19,856 bases of DNA from an uncultured Spirochaetales bacterium (lineage in GTDB: Bacteria; Spirochaetota; Spirochaetia; Sphaerochaetales; Sphaerochaetaceae): positions 1 to 19,856 of the forward strand of contig CAKQRI010000033.1 of the NCBI GenBank assembly GCA_934271365.1. The letters run 5' to 3'. Under the pieces are notes generated by a model that was not told the origin of the DNA, ran no database searches, and was given only the letters and a program-made list of their open reading frames with translations. Each line of letters begins with the position of its first letter. Within the stretch, counting starts at the first letter, position 1. Below, piece after piece: positions 1 through 7,819 of this stretch. Position numbers and translations under genes: made by a program.

Positions 1-222
1 GTCGTATGTGATTCACTTGTTGCAAATGACTATGTACTGACTAACGAAAGCTACGCAGGAAAGCTCACAGTATCAGGACACATGACAAATTCAGATGCAG
101 AAAGCATTGCAATGTGCGTGAAGAAGGGAAATCCTTTCATCAATGTCCTTGAGGAAGGTTATCAGAAGTGTCTTGCAGATGGGACAGTTGATGCACTCAA
201 GGCTAAATACCATATTCTGTAG
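1..222 (+). CDS. Amino-acid ABC transporter substrate-binding protein, C-terminal part
   Basis: The reading frame is open from the first base and ends at TAG 220-222, giving the last 73 residues of a protein whose start lies outside the window. The end has the layout of family 3 solute-binding proteins (SBP_bac_3): a stretch ending in 'KKGNPFINVLEEGY', then an amphipathic helix with 'LADGTVDALKAKYHIL'. This matches the usual closing 'N.al..l..dGt...i..ky' of glutamine/histidine/cystine-binding proteins. It would capture an amino acid in the periplasm and hand it to the permease encoded 77 bp downstream. Gene order (binding protein, permease, ATPase) is typical for polar amino-acid importers. 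The substrate cannot be told, because the ligand-binding residues are mostly missing. Confidence 0.85.
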   Translation, partial: VVCDSLVANDYVLTNESYAGKLTVSGHMTNSDAESIAMCVKKGNPFINVLEEGYQKCLADGTVDALKAKYHIL

Positions 223-242
223 TATTTGAATACAAAAAATGA

Positions 243-278
243 AAAAGAAGGCCAGTATATAACAGCTGACCTTCTTTT
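243..278 (+). terminator. Intercistronic hairpin between binding protein and permease genes
   Basis: Arms 243-255 and 266-278 pair over 13 positions with one C-A mismatch. The outer four pairs are A-T, so the right arm itself ends in TTTT, but no longer U tract follows. It lies inside the importer operon, so it is likely a leaky terminator or an mRNA-stabilising hairpin. Either would let the binding protein be made in excess over the membrane subunits. The role is inferred; the structure is seen. Confidence 0.55.
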
Positions 279-299
279 CCGTTTATAATAGGAAGCATT

Positions 300-1202
300 A
301 TGGAAGAAGATAAAAAGAAAAAGCTTATTGAAGAAGATGTAAGGAAGGAGATTCTCAACAGGAAGACAGTATCTGTTGATTCTGCAGCTGAGAAAGATGC
401 CGCATCCAAGGCTACTATAACCATGACTGATGGCGTGCTCATTCCGAACAAGAAGAACAAGCATGTGATCTCGAGCTGGAGAATAACATTCTGGGGCGCA
501 TTGCTGATCCTGGTCTGTCTCTGCCTTTTTGTTACAAGAACAAACAGCAAGGGTGTCACAACACATACATACTGGGAAATCCTGAAATTCACAATTGCTG
601 GTGCACCTGTTACCTTTGAATGCACTATATTTGCCATCATAGGAGCAGTGATCATAGGAACATTGACAGGACTTGGCTCTGTAAGCAAGAACAGGATCAT
701 CAACCAGATCTGCGGTGTATATGTTGAACTCATCAGAGGAATCCCTCTTCTTGTACAGCTGATGTTCCTCTACTTCGCTCTTGGCTCTCTGATTCATCTA
801 GAGGGAATCGTTGCAGCTATAATATCACTTTCAATCTGCTTCGGAGCATATATGGGAGAGATCATAAGAGCTGGAATACAGGCAATTCCAAAAGGACAGA
901 CAGAAGCAGCAAAAGCACTTGGCCTTTCAAAAAGCCAGACATTCTTCTATGTAGTATTGCCACAGACTATCAAAGTCGTGCTTCCTGCTATCGGAAATGA
1001 GTTCATCTCAATGCTGAAGGATTCTTCTCTAGTATCTGTCCTTGCGCTTTCCGACATACTGAAGAGAGGAAGAGAATATATCTCAAGAACATTCCTGTCT
1101 CTTCAGACAATGCTTGTTGTTGCACTGATCTATCTGATCTTCACACTTATTCTATCCCGCCTCGTTGGATTAATGGAGGAAAGGCTGCATAAAAATGGCT
1201 AA
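300..1202 (+). CDS. Polar amino-acid ABC transporter permease (HisM/GlnP family)
   Basis: This is a 300-residue inner-membrane permease. Residues 1-60 form a charged cytoplasmic extension that is longer than usual, rich in Lys and Glu. The first membrane segment is at about 62-79, and the family core follows from about 95. 'ELIRGIPLLVQLMFLYF' (143-159) is the hallmark of the His/Glu/Gln/Arg/opine permease group. 'EIIRAGIQAIPKGQTEAAKALG' (187-208) is the EAA loop that docks onto the ATPase. The ATG at 300 follows a GGAAG ribosome site at 291-295. The gene overlaps the ATPase gene by 8 bp, indicating translational coupling. It probably works as a homodimer, as only one permease gene is seen. 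The substrate is unknown. Confidence 0.93.
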   Translation: MEEDKKKKLIEEDVRKEILNRKTVSVDSAAEKDAASKATITMTDGVLIPNKKNKHVISSWRITFWGALLILVCLCLFVTRTNSKGVTTHTYWEILKFTIAGAPVTFECTIFAIIGAVIIGTLTGLGSVSKNRIINQICGVYVELIRGIPLLVQLMFLYFALGSLIHLEGIVAAIISLSICFGAYMGEIIRAGIQAIPKGQTEAAKALGLSKSQTFFYVVLPQTIKVVLPAIGNEFISMLKDSSLVSVLALSDILKRGREYISRTFLSLQTMLVVALIYLIFTLILSRLVGLMEERLHKNG

Positions 1203-1938
1203 GATTGAAATTCAGAATCTCTATAAGGATTATACAAACAATGATGGAACTATCCTTCATGCAGTTAAGAATGCAACCCTGACTGTCAATGATGGAGAGG
1301 TCGTAGTGATAATCGGACCATCAGGATCAGGAAAATCAACGCTTCTGAGAACTGTCAATGGCCTTGAAGAAGCACAGAGCGGACATATACTCATTGATGG
1401 CGAAGACATAATGAATCCTGGCATTGATATAAGGCGCATCAGAGAAGAAGTAGGAATGGTATTCCAGTCTTTCAATCTATTTCCTCATCTCTCTGTCCTT
1501 GATAACATAACTCTTGCACCGATGAAAGTGAAGAAGATGCCAAAGAAAGATGCAGAAGAGCTAGGAATGAAGCTTCTGAAGCGTGTCGGTCTTGAAAGCA
1601 AGGCAAAGCAGCGTCCAGGACAGCTCTCAGGCGGTCAGCAGCAGAGAGTTGCCATTGCCCGCTCACTTGCAATGCAGCCGAAAGCTATGCTCTTTGATGA
1701 GCCAACCAGTGCACTGGATCCAGAAATGATCAAGGAAGTCCTGGATGTAATGCTAGAGCTTGCAGAGGAAGGAATGACCATGCTCCTTGTAACTCATGAA
1801 ATGGGGTTCGCACGTGCAGCTGCAAACAATGTGGTTTTCATGGATTCCGGAGAAATTATAGAGATGGGCAAACCAGATGAGATATTCACAAATCCAAAGA
1901 ACCCTAGAACAAAAGCTTTCCTGAATCATATCCTTTAA
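1195..1938 (+). CDS. Polar amino-acid ABC transporter ATPase (GlnQ/HisP family)
   Basis: This 247-residue cytoplasmic ATPase powers the importer. All motifs are intact: Walker A GPSGSGKS (41-48), Q-loop Gln 91, signature LSGGQ (144-148), Walker B with DEP (168-170), D-loop SALD and switch His 201. 'VGMVFQSFNLFPHLSVLDNI' (86-105) is characteristic of the GlnQ/HisP/ArtP group. The ATG at 1195 lies within the last codons of the permease gene and has a strong GGAGGAAAG ribosome site at 1175-1183. The gene is last in the operon and is followed by an intrinsic terminator. The family is certain; the amino acid carried is not. Confidence 0.95.
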   Translation: MAKIEIQNLYKDYTNNDGTILHAVKNATLTVNDGEVVVIIGPSGSGKSTLLRTVNGLEEAQSGHILIDGEDIMNPGIDIRRIREEVGMVFQSFNLFPHLSVLDNITLAPMKVKKMPKKDAEELGMKLLKRVGLESKAKQRPGQLSGGQQQRVAIARSLAMQPKAMLFDEPTSALDPEMIKEVLDVMLELAEEGMTMLLVTHEMGFARAAANNVVFMDSGEIIEMGKPDEIFTNPKNPRTKAFLNHIL

Positions 1939-1962
1939 GAAAGCACTGCTCAAAAATATCAG

Positions 1963-1992
1963 AGCCATCACGCCGGATGTGATGGCTTTTTT
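1963..1992 (+). terminator. Rho-independent terminator of the amino-acid importer operon
   Basis: GCCATCAC (1964-1971) pairs perfectly with GTGATGGC (1979-1986) around a 7-base loop and is followed by six T (1987-1992). It lies 25 bp after the ATPase stop. Confidence 0.92.
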
Positions 1993-2025
1993 CATTATGC
2001 AGTCAAGAATACAAGCATTATATGT

Positions 2026-2056
2026 AAAAAAAGAGAGCCGGAGTGACACGGCTCTC
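2026..2056 (-). terminator. Rho-independent terminator of the reductase/TetR operon
   Basis: GAGAGCCG (2033-2040) pairs with CGGCTCTC (2049-2056). On the minus strand the stem is followed by seven T (complement of A 2026-2032). It therefore ends transcription coming leftward from the TetR gene, about 90 nt after its stop, back to back with the plus-strand terminator at 1963-1992. Confidence 0.85.
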
Positions 2057-2144
2057 AAGATAAGGGAGGATTGTTAAACAATCGTTACAGTTATAAATTA
2101 AATAATGAACAGGGTATTTTAAATGACCAAATAACTTCATTTGT

Positions 2145-2741
2145 TCAATTTTTACTCTGTATCTCCATTCTGTTGATAATCACTCTGAATTCTTCATCGG
2201 ATACTGTAGCAAGGTGCTTGATCAGTTCCTCTGGATCATATTTCATCCCTTCCCTTACCCACTTGATAAGTATTCCAATAAAACCGTAATTGATGAAATC
2301 AATAAGGAATTCCCTGTCTTCTCCTGATAACCTGCAGCCAGGTGCGATATCATCGATAATTCTCTCTACATATTCATATGAATAGTGATATAGCTGCCTG
2401 ATTATGCATTCATTTGCAGGAGAATGATAAACAGCAAGGACGAAAGACTTCTCCTTCACAGCAAAATCAAGAAGTGATATCAAGGCATTCTGCCAATCCT
2501 GAAGAGGTGTTGTATTAATTCCTCTCTTAGCAATCTCCGCTGAGAAAATCCACAGCACAAGGTCATTTATACCCCTGAAATGATAGTAGAATGTATGCCG
2601 GTTGACCCCTGCCCTATTTGTTATATCCGATATAGTTATCTTTGACAGAGGCTTTTCCTGAAGAAGCTCTTTCAAGGCCCCAGCAAGGACCTTCTTTGTT
2701 AAATCTGACACAATGACTCCCTTAGTTCTTTTTTTAACCAT
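2145..2741 (-). CDS. TetR/AcrR-family transcriptional regulator
   Basis: This is a 198-residue DNA-binding regulator starting 'MVKKRTKGVIVSDLTKK'. The N-terminal TetR helix-turn-helix spans about residues 12-60, with 'KITISDITNRAGVNRHTFYYHF' as the recognition region. The rest is an all-helical ligand/dimer domain, similar in layout to the TetR subgroup that includes DhaS-like regulators. The frame stays open upstream to an ATG at 2798, but that would add 19 hydrophobic residues not normal for the family, so I chose 2741. The 2741 start lacks a clear ribosome site, whereas the one at 2798 has AAGGA close by, so the start is not settled. The gene follows the reductase gene (40 bp gap) and is probably cotranscribed with it, which suggests that its ligand relates to that enzyme's pathway. 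Confidence 0.85.
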   Translation of the reverse strand: MVKKRTKGVIVSDLTKKVLAGALKELLQEKPLSKITISDITNRAGVNRHTFYYHFRGINDLVLWIFSAEIAKRGINTTPLQDWQNALISLLDFAVKEKSFVLAVYHSPANECIIRQLYHYSYEYVERIIDDIAPGCRLSGEDREFLIDFINYGFIGILIKWVREGMKYDPEELIKHLATVSDEEFRVIINRMEIQSKN

Positions 2742-2781
2742 TATCAATTTAACTAAGAAAATCAGAATAGACAAATATATT

Positions 2782-3702
2782 TCAAGAGAAAAGACCATGC
2801 TTTCCTTCTAGCGCATGAACAGCAAGCACTGCCATATCCATCATAGGAGTGGAAAGCCCCTTCTCATGTGCTTTCTGTGATATATACCCACAGATATAAT
2901 CAATCTCACTGATCCTGCCAGCAGCAACATCTGAATACATCGTTGTATATCCATACCGAGAATTCTCACAGATTGTCCTAAGCTGTTTCTCTATATCATC
3001 AAAATCAAAGAAATATCCCTCTGCTTTAGCTGTCATTATCGCTTCTCTTAGAAGGCCCGTGACAATTTCCCATGCGTATGAATTGATTGAAAGATATTCC
3101 AGAGGACACTGAAGCATGGCAGATGCAGCACTTATAGTTGAGTTGTTCAGAAGCTTAGCCCAGATCGCCTGTCTTGCATTGAGCGACAGCTGAACCTCGA
3201 ACCCAGCAGATGAAAAAGCCTCTGCAATCGGCTCCAGACCTTCAGAGCGTCCATTATAGCGTCCTATTGTAGTAAGCCCCTTTGTTGAATGATTGACAGC
3301 GCCAAGGCCTAGGATTGTTGCTCCATGCAGGGTTGTCCCTAGCAGTACATGATCAGCATTCTGGAATTTCCTCATCACCTTTGCATGCCCCGCTCCGATC
3401 TGAAGAGAAAGTAGATATGTATTATCTCCTATTATATTGCTATTTGCCTCCAGAACCTCTTCAGTAGAGCATCCGCTTACTAGTATTATAACAAGATCAG
3501 CAATGCCATCATATTCGCCAGAAGCCACAGCTTTTATCGGAAAATGAAGATCACTGGCAAGCTCTCTTACAAGTATACCGTTCTTCTGTATTCTGTCGAC
3601 CATCATCCTATCACGACCAATCAAGGTGACATCATTCGTCTTTGAAAGATAAGCTCCGAAGAGAGAAGCCATCGCACCACAACCTAGAATCGCAATTTTC
3701 AT
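2782..3702 (-). CDS. Ketopantoate reductase-family oxidoreductase (PanE/ApbA-like)
   Basis: This 306-residue cytoplasmic NAD(P)H-dependent reductase has an N-terminal Rossmann fold opening with 'MKIAILGCGAMASLFGAYLS' (GxGxxxS-type loop). It has a helical C-terminal domain with 'QAIWAKLLNN' (178-187), where Lys 183 fits the catalytic lysine of PanE. In PanE the pattern is K-x3-N-x3-N; here the second Asn position is Ser 191. The usual 'EIDyinG' substrate loop reads 'EIDYICGY'. These changes and the absence of other pantothenate genes nearby mean the substrate may be another 2-keto acid. The ATG at 3702 has GGAG seven bases upstream on the minus strand. It heads an operon with a TetR regulator. 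The family is secure, the reaction less so. Confidence 0.85.
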   Translation of the reverse strand: MKIAILGCGAMASLFGAYLSKTNDVTLIGRDRMMVDRIQKNGILVRELASDLHFPIKAVASGEYDGIADLVIILVSGCSTEEVLEANSNIIGDNTYLLSLQIGAGHAKVMRKFQNADHVLLGTTLHGATILGLGAVNHSTKGLTTIGRYNGRSEGLEPIAEAFSSAGFEVQLSLNARQAIWAKLLNNSTISAASAMLQCPLEYLSINSYAWEIVTGLLREAIMTAKAEGYFFDFDDIEKQLRTICENSRYGYTTMYSDVAAGRISEIDYICGYISQKAHEKGLSTPMMDMAVLAVHALEGKHGLFS

Positions 3703-3979
3703 GTCTATACTCCGTATCTGCTATAATACGACATTTAAGCTATAAGAATCATGCAAAAATTCACAAGAAATACACTTAGAATATTATCATTCCTAAATAA
3801 GAATATATTTTTATATTTCAAACTATTTATAGCATAAGACCAAGCACATTATGATATATAAGACAGAAAGCAAAAAAAACTTCGGGCCTTATCCTGCAGA
3901 TATTTTTCATACCCCTCTTGTCCCTTCTCTCTTATGCTTTCAGAGGAGGGACATCTTATTTGAGATTAGCAAATATCAA
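3703..3979. other. Intergenic region with one hairpin, no gene supported
   Basis: This AT-rich gap separates the 3' end of the lipoprotein gene from the 5' end of the reductase gene, both on the minus strand. Near 3722-3728 a TATAAT/TATTAT element reads on either strand and could be a -10 box for the reductase operon, though I find no good -35 partner. A run of eight A (3872-3879) reads as T on the minus strand. The hairpin at 3920-3952 is listed separately. A short plus-strand open frame here (3851-4060) has no ribosome site and runs antisense into the lipoprotein gene, so I do not call it. Confidence 0.6.
3920..3952 (-). terminator. Hairpin downstream of the Ig-like lipoprotein gene
   Basis: Arms 3920-3930 and 3942-3952 (GTCCCTTCTCT / AGAGGAGGGAC) pair over 11 positions with one G-T wobble around an 11-base loop. 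It starts about 28 nt after the lipoprotein stop on the minus strand. No U tract follows on either strand, so it is a weak terminator at best, or an mRNA 3'-end-stabilising structure. Confidence 0.45.
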
Positions 3980-6637
3980 TCAGAAAAACGGAGTTATGCT
4001 ATCATCATAGCTTATCGTGACAGCTTCTTGTCCTGGCATAGATACTGTAAAGCTCCCTGACTTTCCATCACATACCTTAACTGAATTGAATCCGATAGTT
4101 GCTTTGCCCTGATCATATGGCAGTGTCACAACAATGCTTCCTGTATTGTTATATCCAACATAGCAAAGAGGATCGGTTCCAAGATAACCAGCAGCACCCT
4201 TATTCTGAGCCCAGACAGCAATATCAGAACTTGTTGATATAGAGAAATCACCATACTCATCAGATGCTATAGGATGAGATGAAATGGCAATGAATCCTGT
4301 TCTCTGAGATGTTCCGCTTGGTGTCTTTATAGTATAACCATTTGCAGAATATGTCTCAGAAGATACTTGCCACCAATCTCCTTTATACTGGCTATCTGCA
4401 TTATGAAGAGCTTCATATAGATCTGCATTTACAATCTCAAGAAGAGCCACTGCATCAGTTATAGGATCATAGAATCTTATTGATTTAGATTCACTCGCTC
4501 CCGATGAGGATGTAGCAGTGAACACCACTGTGCCATATTTCTTCACTGTAATCAGACCATCTGAGTCAATGGATGCTATATCATCAGCACTTGAAGAATA
4601 AGAAAGAGTGCGCATTGTTGCATCAGAGGGAAGAACAGAAGCATTCAATCTCAGAGATGAAACAGTTGTAGGATAATAATCATCCATTGAGATCTCAACT
4701 CCAGTATCCTTTACAAGTATCACTCTGAAATAAGCAGAAGCACTATGATATCTTCCATCAGAGTCCTTAACCCTAAGCATAATGCTATTGGCATCCTTAT
4801 CATAATCCTGTACCTCTGGCATATCAGAAGAGAGGGTGATTGCATTGACCTCTGCAAAATCGGAACTTGCTTTCTTAAGGATTCCATTAATGAACCAGGC
4901 ATATTCAGCAGCTCCATCTATAGGCTCTGGAATATTCATAATAACAGGATCATCTGGAGTTACGGTAATAGCACCTTTACCAAATTCCTCCCCAGCTCTG
5001 ATCTCGAGCTTCATATTGCTGATAACCGGTGTAATCAGGGTGATTGTAGGAACAACCGGAGTAAGGGATTCTGACAAGCTGCTCATCTCACTTGATGGGT
5101 CAAATCCGTCTGTTATCAGATCATTGTTTGTGGCCTTTACGCTATAAGCATATGAAGAGCCTGCCATAATAGCAGAATCCCTATACTCACATTCATCTAT
5201 TGATTTATATAGCTCTCCATTCCGATAGAGCTCATAGGATGAAGCATACTGAACAGAAGACCATGAGACTATTATATCCTTTGAAATCTCATTATCCTCA
5301 GCGATAATCTCAGGAGCAGATGGACTTGAGAGATGAACAGAGACAGCCTTCTCACTAGAATACTCAATAGTGCTTCCATCTATGCCCTTATCATAAGAAG
5401 TGACCTTAATAGTTACCATTCCAGGTTTCTTCGCATAGAACACAGCAGAAGAATCAGAAGAAGATACAGCTTCAAGGACATCCGGATCTGAAGTCTCCCA
5501 CAGCACTTTCTGAACTGTTGCATTTGAAGGATAAACAGCAGCAGAAAGATTGAAAGAAGATCCAGAAGTAATGTAAGAATCTGGAAGCAAGCCTTCATCA
5601 TAGCTTATTGAAGACACGAATACCTTTGTAGAAAGGCTTTTGGTTATCTCTCTTGTTTCCTTTCCGAGTCCAGTCTTTGCCCTGAAGCTGAAAGTATATG
5701 GAGTGGCTTTCTCTAGGTTCTCAAAAGTATAAGAGAGAGAAGATGCATCTACAGTTACGGACACCCCATTGCTGCATGATATATATACTTCTTCATATTT
5801 TCTGTCATCCCATGTAACAGTTATCGATGTCTCAGGATTAGCCTTGCCATATGAGAGGGAGAAATCAGAAGGATTTGCATAATCTGGCATATTTGAGGCT
5901 GTAATCACAAAAAGCTCTGCATCACTATCATCTGGAACTGAAGTCTGGCCTGCATACACCTGGAAGACAGCACTAGCACTCTGCATAAGCAGGAACATCT
6001 TACCATCCTTTTCATAGTAAATATTGAAATATCCTGTGAATCCTGAAGAAGCATGGACGCTATCATTGACATATGTATACCCAGTAGCTTTGTATTCTGC
6101 GCTTACAATAGGATATGCTATCTTCTCTCCATCTTCACTTATCTCAACAAGCTCAAAAGAGAATGCACTTGCCTCATATGCATCCTGAACAAGCCCTGCA
6201 GTGCTTACTGCTTCCGCCCAGTCCAGAGTGACCTTAACTGTACCTGTTCCCTCTGTATCTACAAGAGACATAGCAACAGATGCCTTATTCTCGCCTTTTG
6301 CAGAAACACGTATCGTGTCCTCTCCGCTTGACTTCCAGACCAGCATGCCATCCTTTCTGTCAAATCCAGATACAGATATCTTATAATCACCTATGAATAC
6401 ATTGCTGAAATGCAATGTCCCATCTGCACTTTCAGCTGTATAAACCGAATCAGAATTTGAAAGCGTAGCTGAGTAATAGCCAGGGCTGGTCACATCAGAT
6501 GGAGCAATTGTCCTGCTTTTTACAATATATGTTCCTATGCTGACATCAGAGTAAGCCTCTTTTGAATCAGACCCCGGAGCACTGCATGAAATCAGTAATG
6601 CAGATATAGCCAATAAAATCAGAAGAAATTTTTTCAT
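3980..6637 (-). CDS. Large surface/periplasmic lipoprotein with FN3-like and Big2-like Ig domains
   Basis: The 885-residue exported lipoprotein starts with a lipoprotein signal peptide, 'MKKFLLILLAISALLISC', with Cys 18 as the lipidated residue. Repeated beta-sandwich domains follow. There are FN3-like units at about 252-337 (with 'ATPYTFSFRAKTG') and 438-522 ('SSYELYRNGELYKS'), and Big2-like units at about 339-434 ('YPSNATVQKVLWETSDPDV') and 645-722 ('LPSDATMRTLSYSSSADDIASIDSDGLITV'). An Ig-like segment lies around 530-640, and an unassigned C-terminal domain at about 725-885. The frame extends to a GTG at 6646, but AGGTGG there is the ribosome site for the ATG at 6637, so the ATG is the start. 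Ser-rich composition fits an extracellular adhesin or structural role, which is inference. It has its own promoter and no operon partners. Confidence 0.88.
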   Translation of the reverse strand: MKKFLLILLAISALLISCSAPGSDSKEAYSDVSIGTYIVKSRTIAPSDVTSPGYYSATLSNSDSVYTAESADGTLHFSNVFIGDYKISVSGFDRKDGMLVWKSSGEDTIRVSAKGENKASVAMSLVDTEGTGTVKVTLDWAEAVSTAGLVQDAYEASAFSFELVEISEDGEKIAYPIVSAEYKATGYTYVNDSVHASSGFTGYFNIYYEKDGKMFLLMQSASAVFQVYAGQTSVPDDSDAELFVITASNMPDYANPSDFSLSYGKANPETSITVTWDDRKYEEVYISCSNGVSVTVDASSLSYTFENLEKATPYTFSFRAKTGLGKETREITKSLSTKVFVSSISYDEGLLPDSYITSGSSFNLSAAVYPSNATVQKVLWETSDPDVLEAVSSSDSSAVFYAKKPGMVTIKVTSYDKGIDGSTIEYSSEKAVSVHLSSPSAPEIIAEDNEISKDIIVSWSSVQYASSYELYRNGELYKSIDECEYRDSAIMAGSSYAYSVKATNNDLITDGFDPSSEMSSLSESLTPVVPTITLITPVISNMKLEIRAGEEFGKGAITVTPDDPVIMNIPEPIDGAAEYAWFINGILKKASSDFAEVNAITLSSDMPEVQDYDKDANSIMLRVKDSDGRYHSASAYFRVILVKDTGVEISMDDYYPTTVSSLRLNASVLPSDATMRTLSYSSSADDIASIDSDGLITVKKYGTVVFTATSSSGASESKSIRFYDPITDAVALLEIVNADLYEALHNADSQYKGDWWQVSSETYSANGYTIKTPSGTSQRTGFIAISSHPIASDEYGDFSISTSSDIAVWAQNKGAAGYLGTDPLCYVGYNNTGSIVVTLPYDQGKATIGFNSVKVCDGKSGSFTVSMPGQEAVTISYDDSITPFF

Positions 6638-6660
6638 TTTATCCACCTAACAAAAGCAGG

Positions 6661-6687
6661 AATATATTATGAAGTATAAAAAGTCAA
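6661..6687 (-). promoter_or_regulatory. Putative promoter of the lipoprotein gene
   Basis: On the minus strand TTGACT (6682-6687) is followed after 15 bp by TATATT (6661-6666), about 24 bp before the ATG at 6637. The spacing is shorter than ideal, so confidence is moderate. Confidence 0.4.
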
Positions 6688-6753
6688 TAAGATAACAGAC
6701 ATAATCTTTTATTTATGTTCGATATTTATTATCTGAAAAGAAATATAGTACCT

Positions 6754-6779
6754 AAAAAAGGAGCCCGAAGACTCCTTTT
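6754..6779 (-). terminator. Rho-independent terminator of the Na+/Ca2+ exchanger gene (UUCG loop)
   Basis: On the minus strand AAAAGGAGTC and GGCTCCTTTT form a 10-bp stem (one G-U pair) closed by a UUCG tetraloop. The U-rich side continues to six T. It begins 19 nt after the exchanger stop. Confidence 0.9.
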
Positions 6780-6798
6780 GTCATTTTCATGCTATTAA

Positions 6799-7767
6799 TC
6801 AGATTATGAACTGGATAAGGCAGAATGCTGCATATACTGCAAGAAGTATTATTCCCTGCCATCTTGATAGCTTACCTCTTTTAAGAGCAGGAAGAGTAAG
6901 GAATGCCATTACAAAAAACATTACAGGGATATCAATCAGAAGAGATGTCACAACTCCACCGATTGTAGAATCCATAGGAATCGTAAAAGGCTTCAGAGCA
7001 GATGCCATGCCACTTACAAGCACAAGATTGAACAGGTTTGCGCCTATGATATTTCCAAGAGAAAGCGAGCTATGTCCTTTTGCCAGAGATGTGATTGCTG
7101 TTACAAGCTCAGGAAGAGATGTGCCAAGAGCCACGAAAGTCAAGGCAATTACAGACTCAGGGACCCCAAGAGCCTGAGCAATAAGAGTGCCATTATCAAC
7201 AAGGAGATTAGCACCAACTGCAATTAGAGCAGCGCCAACAATAAGCAGCACGATATCCTTCCATATAGGATTGGATTCAGCTTTCTCCTCTTCTTCTGAA
7301 AGCTCCTGACGAGGCATATTCTTAACCTGCTTGACATTTATGAGCATATAAACGGCAAAAGTCAGAAGAAGCACGATTCCAACCCATCTGGCAAAATAAC
7401 CTGAAGTATAGGCAACTGCTGAATAGAAAACTGCAGAAGCAAAGAAGAACAATGTAGGGATTCTCAATGTCTTCGGATCTACTGATGATGGCTTAATAGC
7501 TACTGTAAGCGCAGCTATCAGTGATGTATTGCAGATTACGGATCCAATTGCATTTCCATAAGCAATCTCACCATGGCCGCTTACAGCACTGGTTGCACTG
7601 ACCATAACCTCTGGAAGCGTTGTCCCTATAGATACTACAGTTGCACCAATCAGAAGCTCTGGGATATGGAAACGATGGGCGATTCCTGTTGCACCATCAA
7701 CAAACCAGTCTCCACCTTTTATAAGAAAAACCAAACCAACGCAGAATAAAATAACAGGAACTAACAT
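6799..7767 (-). CDS. Calcium/sodium antiporter (YrbG/CaCA family)
   Basis: This 322-residue integral membrane exchanger has about ten membrane segments, arranged as two inverted repeats. Each repeat has the alpha motif that forms the ion pathway: GTTLPE (48-53) with 'GNAIGSVICN' (71-80), and GTSLPE (215-220) with 'GNIIGANLFN' (238-247). An acidic cytoplasmic loop (about 150-170, 'ELSEEEEKAES') separates the halves. The family exchanges Na+ (or H+) for Ca2+ across the inner membrane; which ions are used here is not shown by sequence. The ATG at 7767 follows GAGGAGAG on the minus strand. It is monocistronic, between its own promoter (7791-7819) and terminator (6754-6779). The length matches bacterial homologues. 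Confidence 0.93.
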   Translation of the reverse strand: MLVPVILFCVGLVFLIKGGDWFVDGATGIAHRFHIPELLIGATVVSIGTTLPEVMVSATSAVSGHGEIAYGNAIGSVICNTSLIAALTVAIKPSSVDPKTLRIPTLFFFASAVFYSAVAYTSGYFARWVGIVLLLTFAVYMLINVKQVKNMPRQELSEEEEKAESNPIWKDIVLLIVGAALIAVGANLLVDNGTLIAQALGVPESVIALTFVALGTSLPELVTAITSLAKGHSSLSLGNIIGANLFNLVLVSGMASALKPFTIPMDSTIGGVVTSLLIDIPVMFFVMAFLTLPALKRGKLSRWQGIILLAVYAAFCLIQFII

Positions 7768-7790
7768 AAGCTCTCCTCAAACGAAGCAAT

Positions 7791-7819
7791 ATTATATGAA
7801 TAAGGCCTATAATGGTCTA
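7791..7819 (-). promoter_or_regulatory. Sigma-70-type promoter of the Na+/Ca2+ exchanger gene
   Basis: On the minus strand TAGACC (7814-7819) lies exactly 17 bp from a perfect TATAAT (7791-7796). This puts the transcript start near 7784, about 17 nt before the ATG at 7767, with the ribosome site inside that leader. Confidence 0.7.

Noticed and set aside
162..797. Two long minus-strand open frames opposite the amino-acid permease gene
   Set aside because: They lie antisense to a clear permease with a ribosome site, match no family and have irregular composition.
3851..4060. Plus-strand 69-codon open frame downstream of the lipoprotein gene
   Set aside because: There is no ribosome site, the product is not recognisable, and it runs antisense into the lipoprotein 3' end.
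6638..6646. GTG at 6646 as start of the lipoprotein gene
   Set aside because: The GTG is part of the AGGTGG ribosome site for the ATG at 6637; starting at the ATG gives a standard lipoprotein signal peptide.
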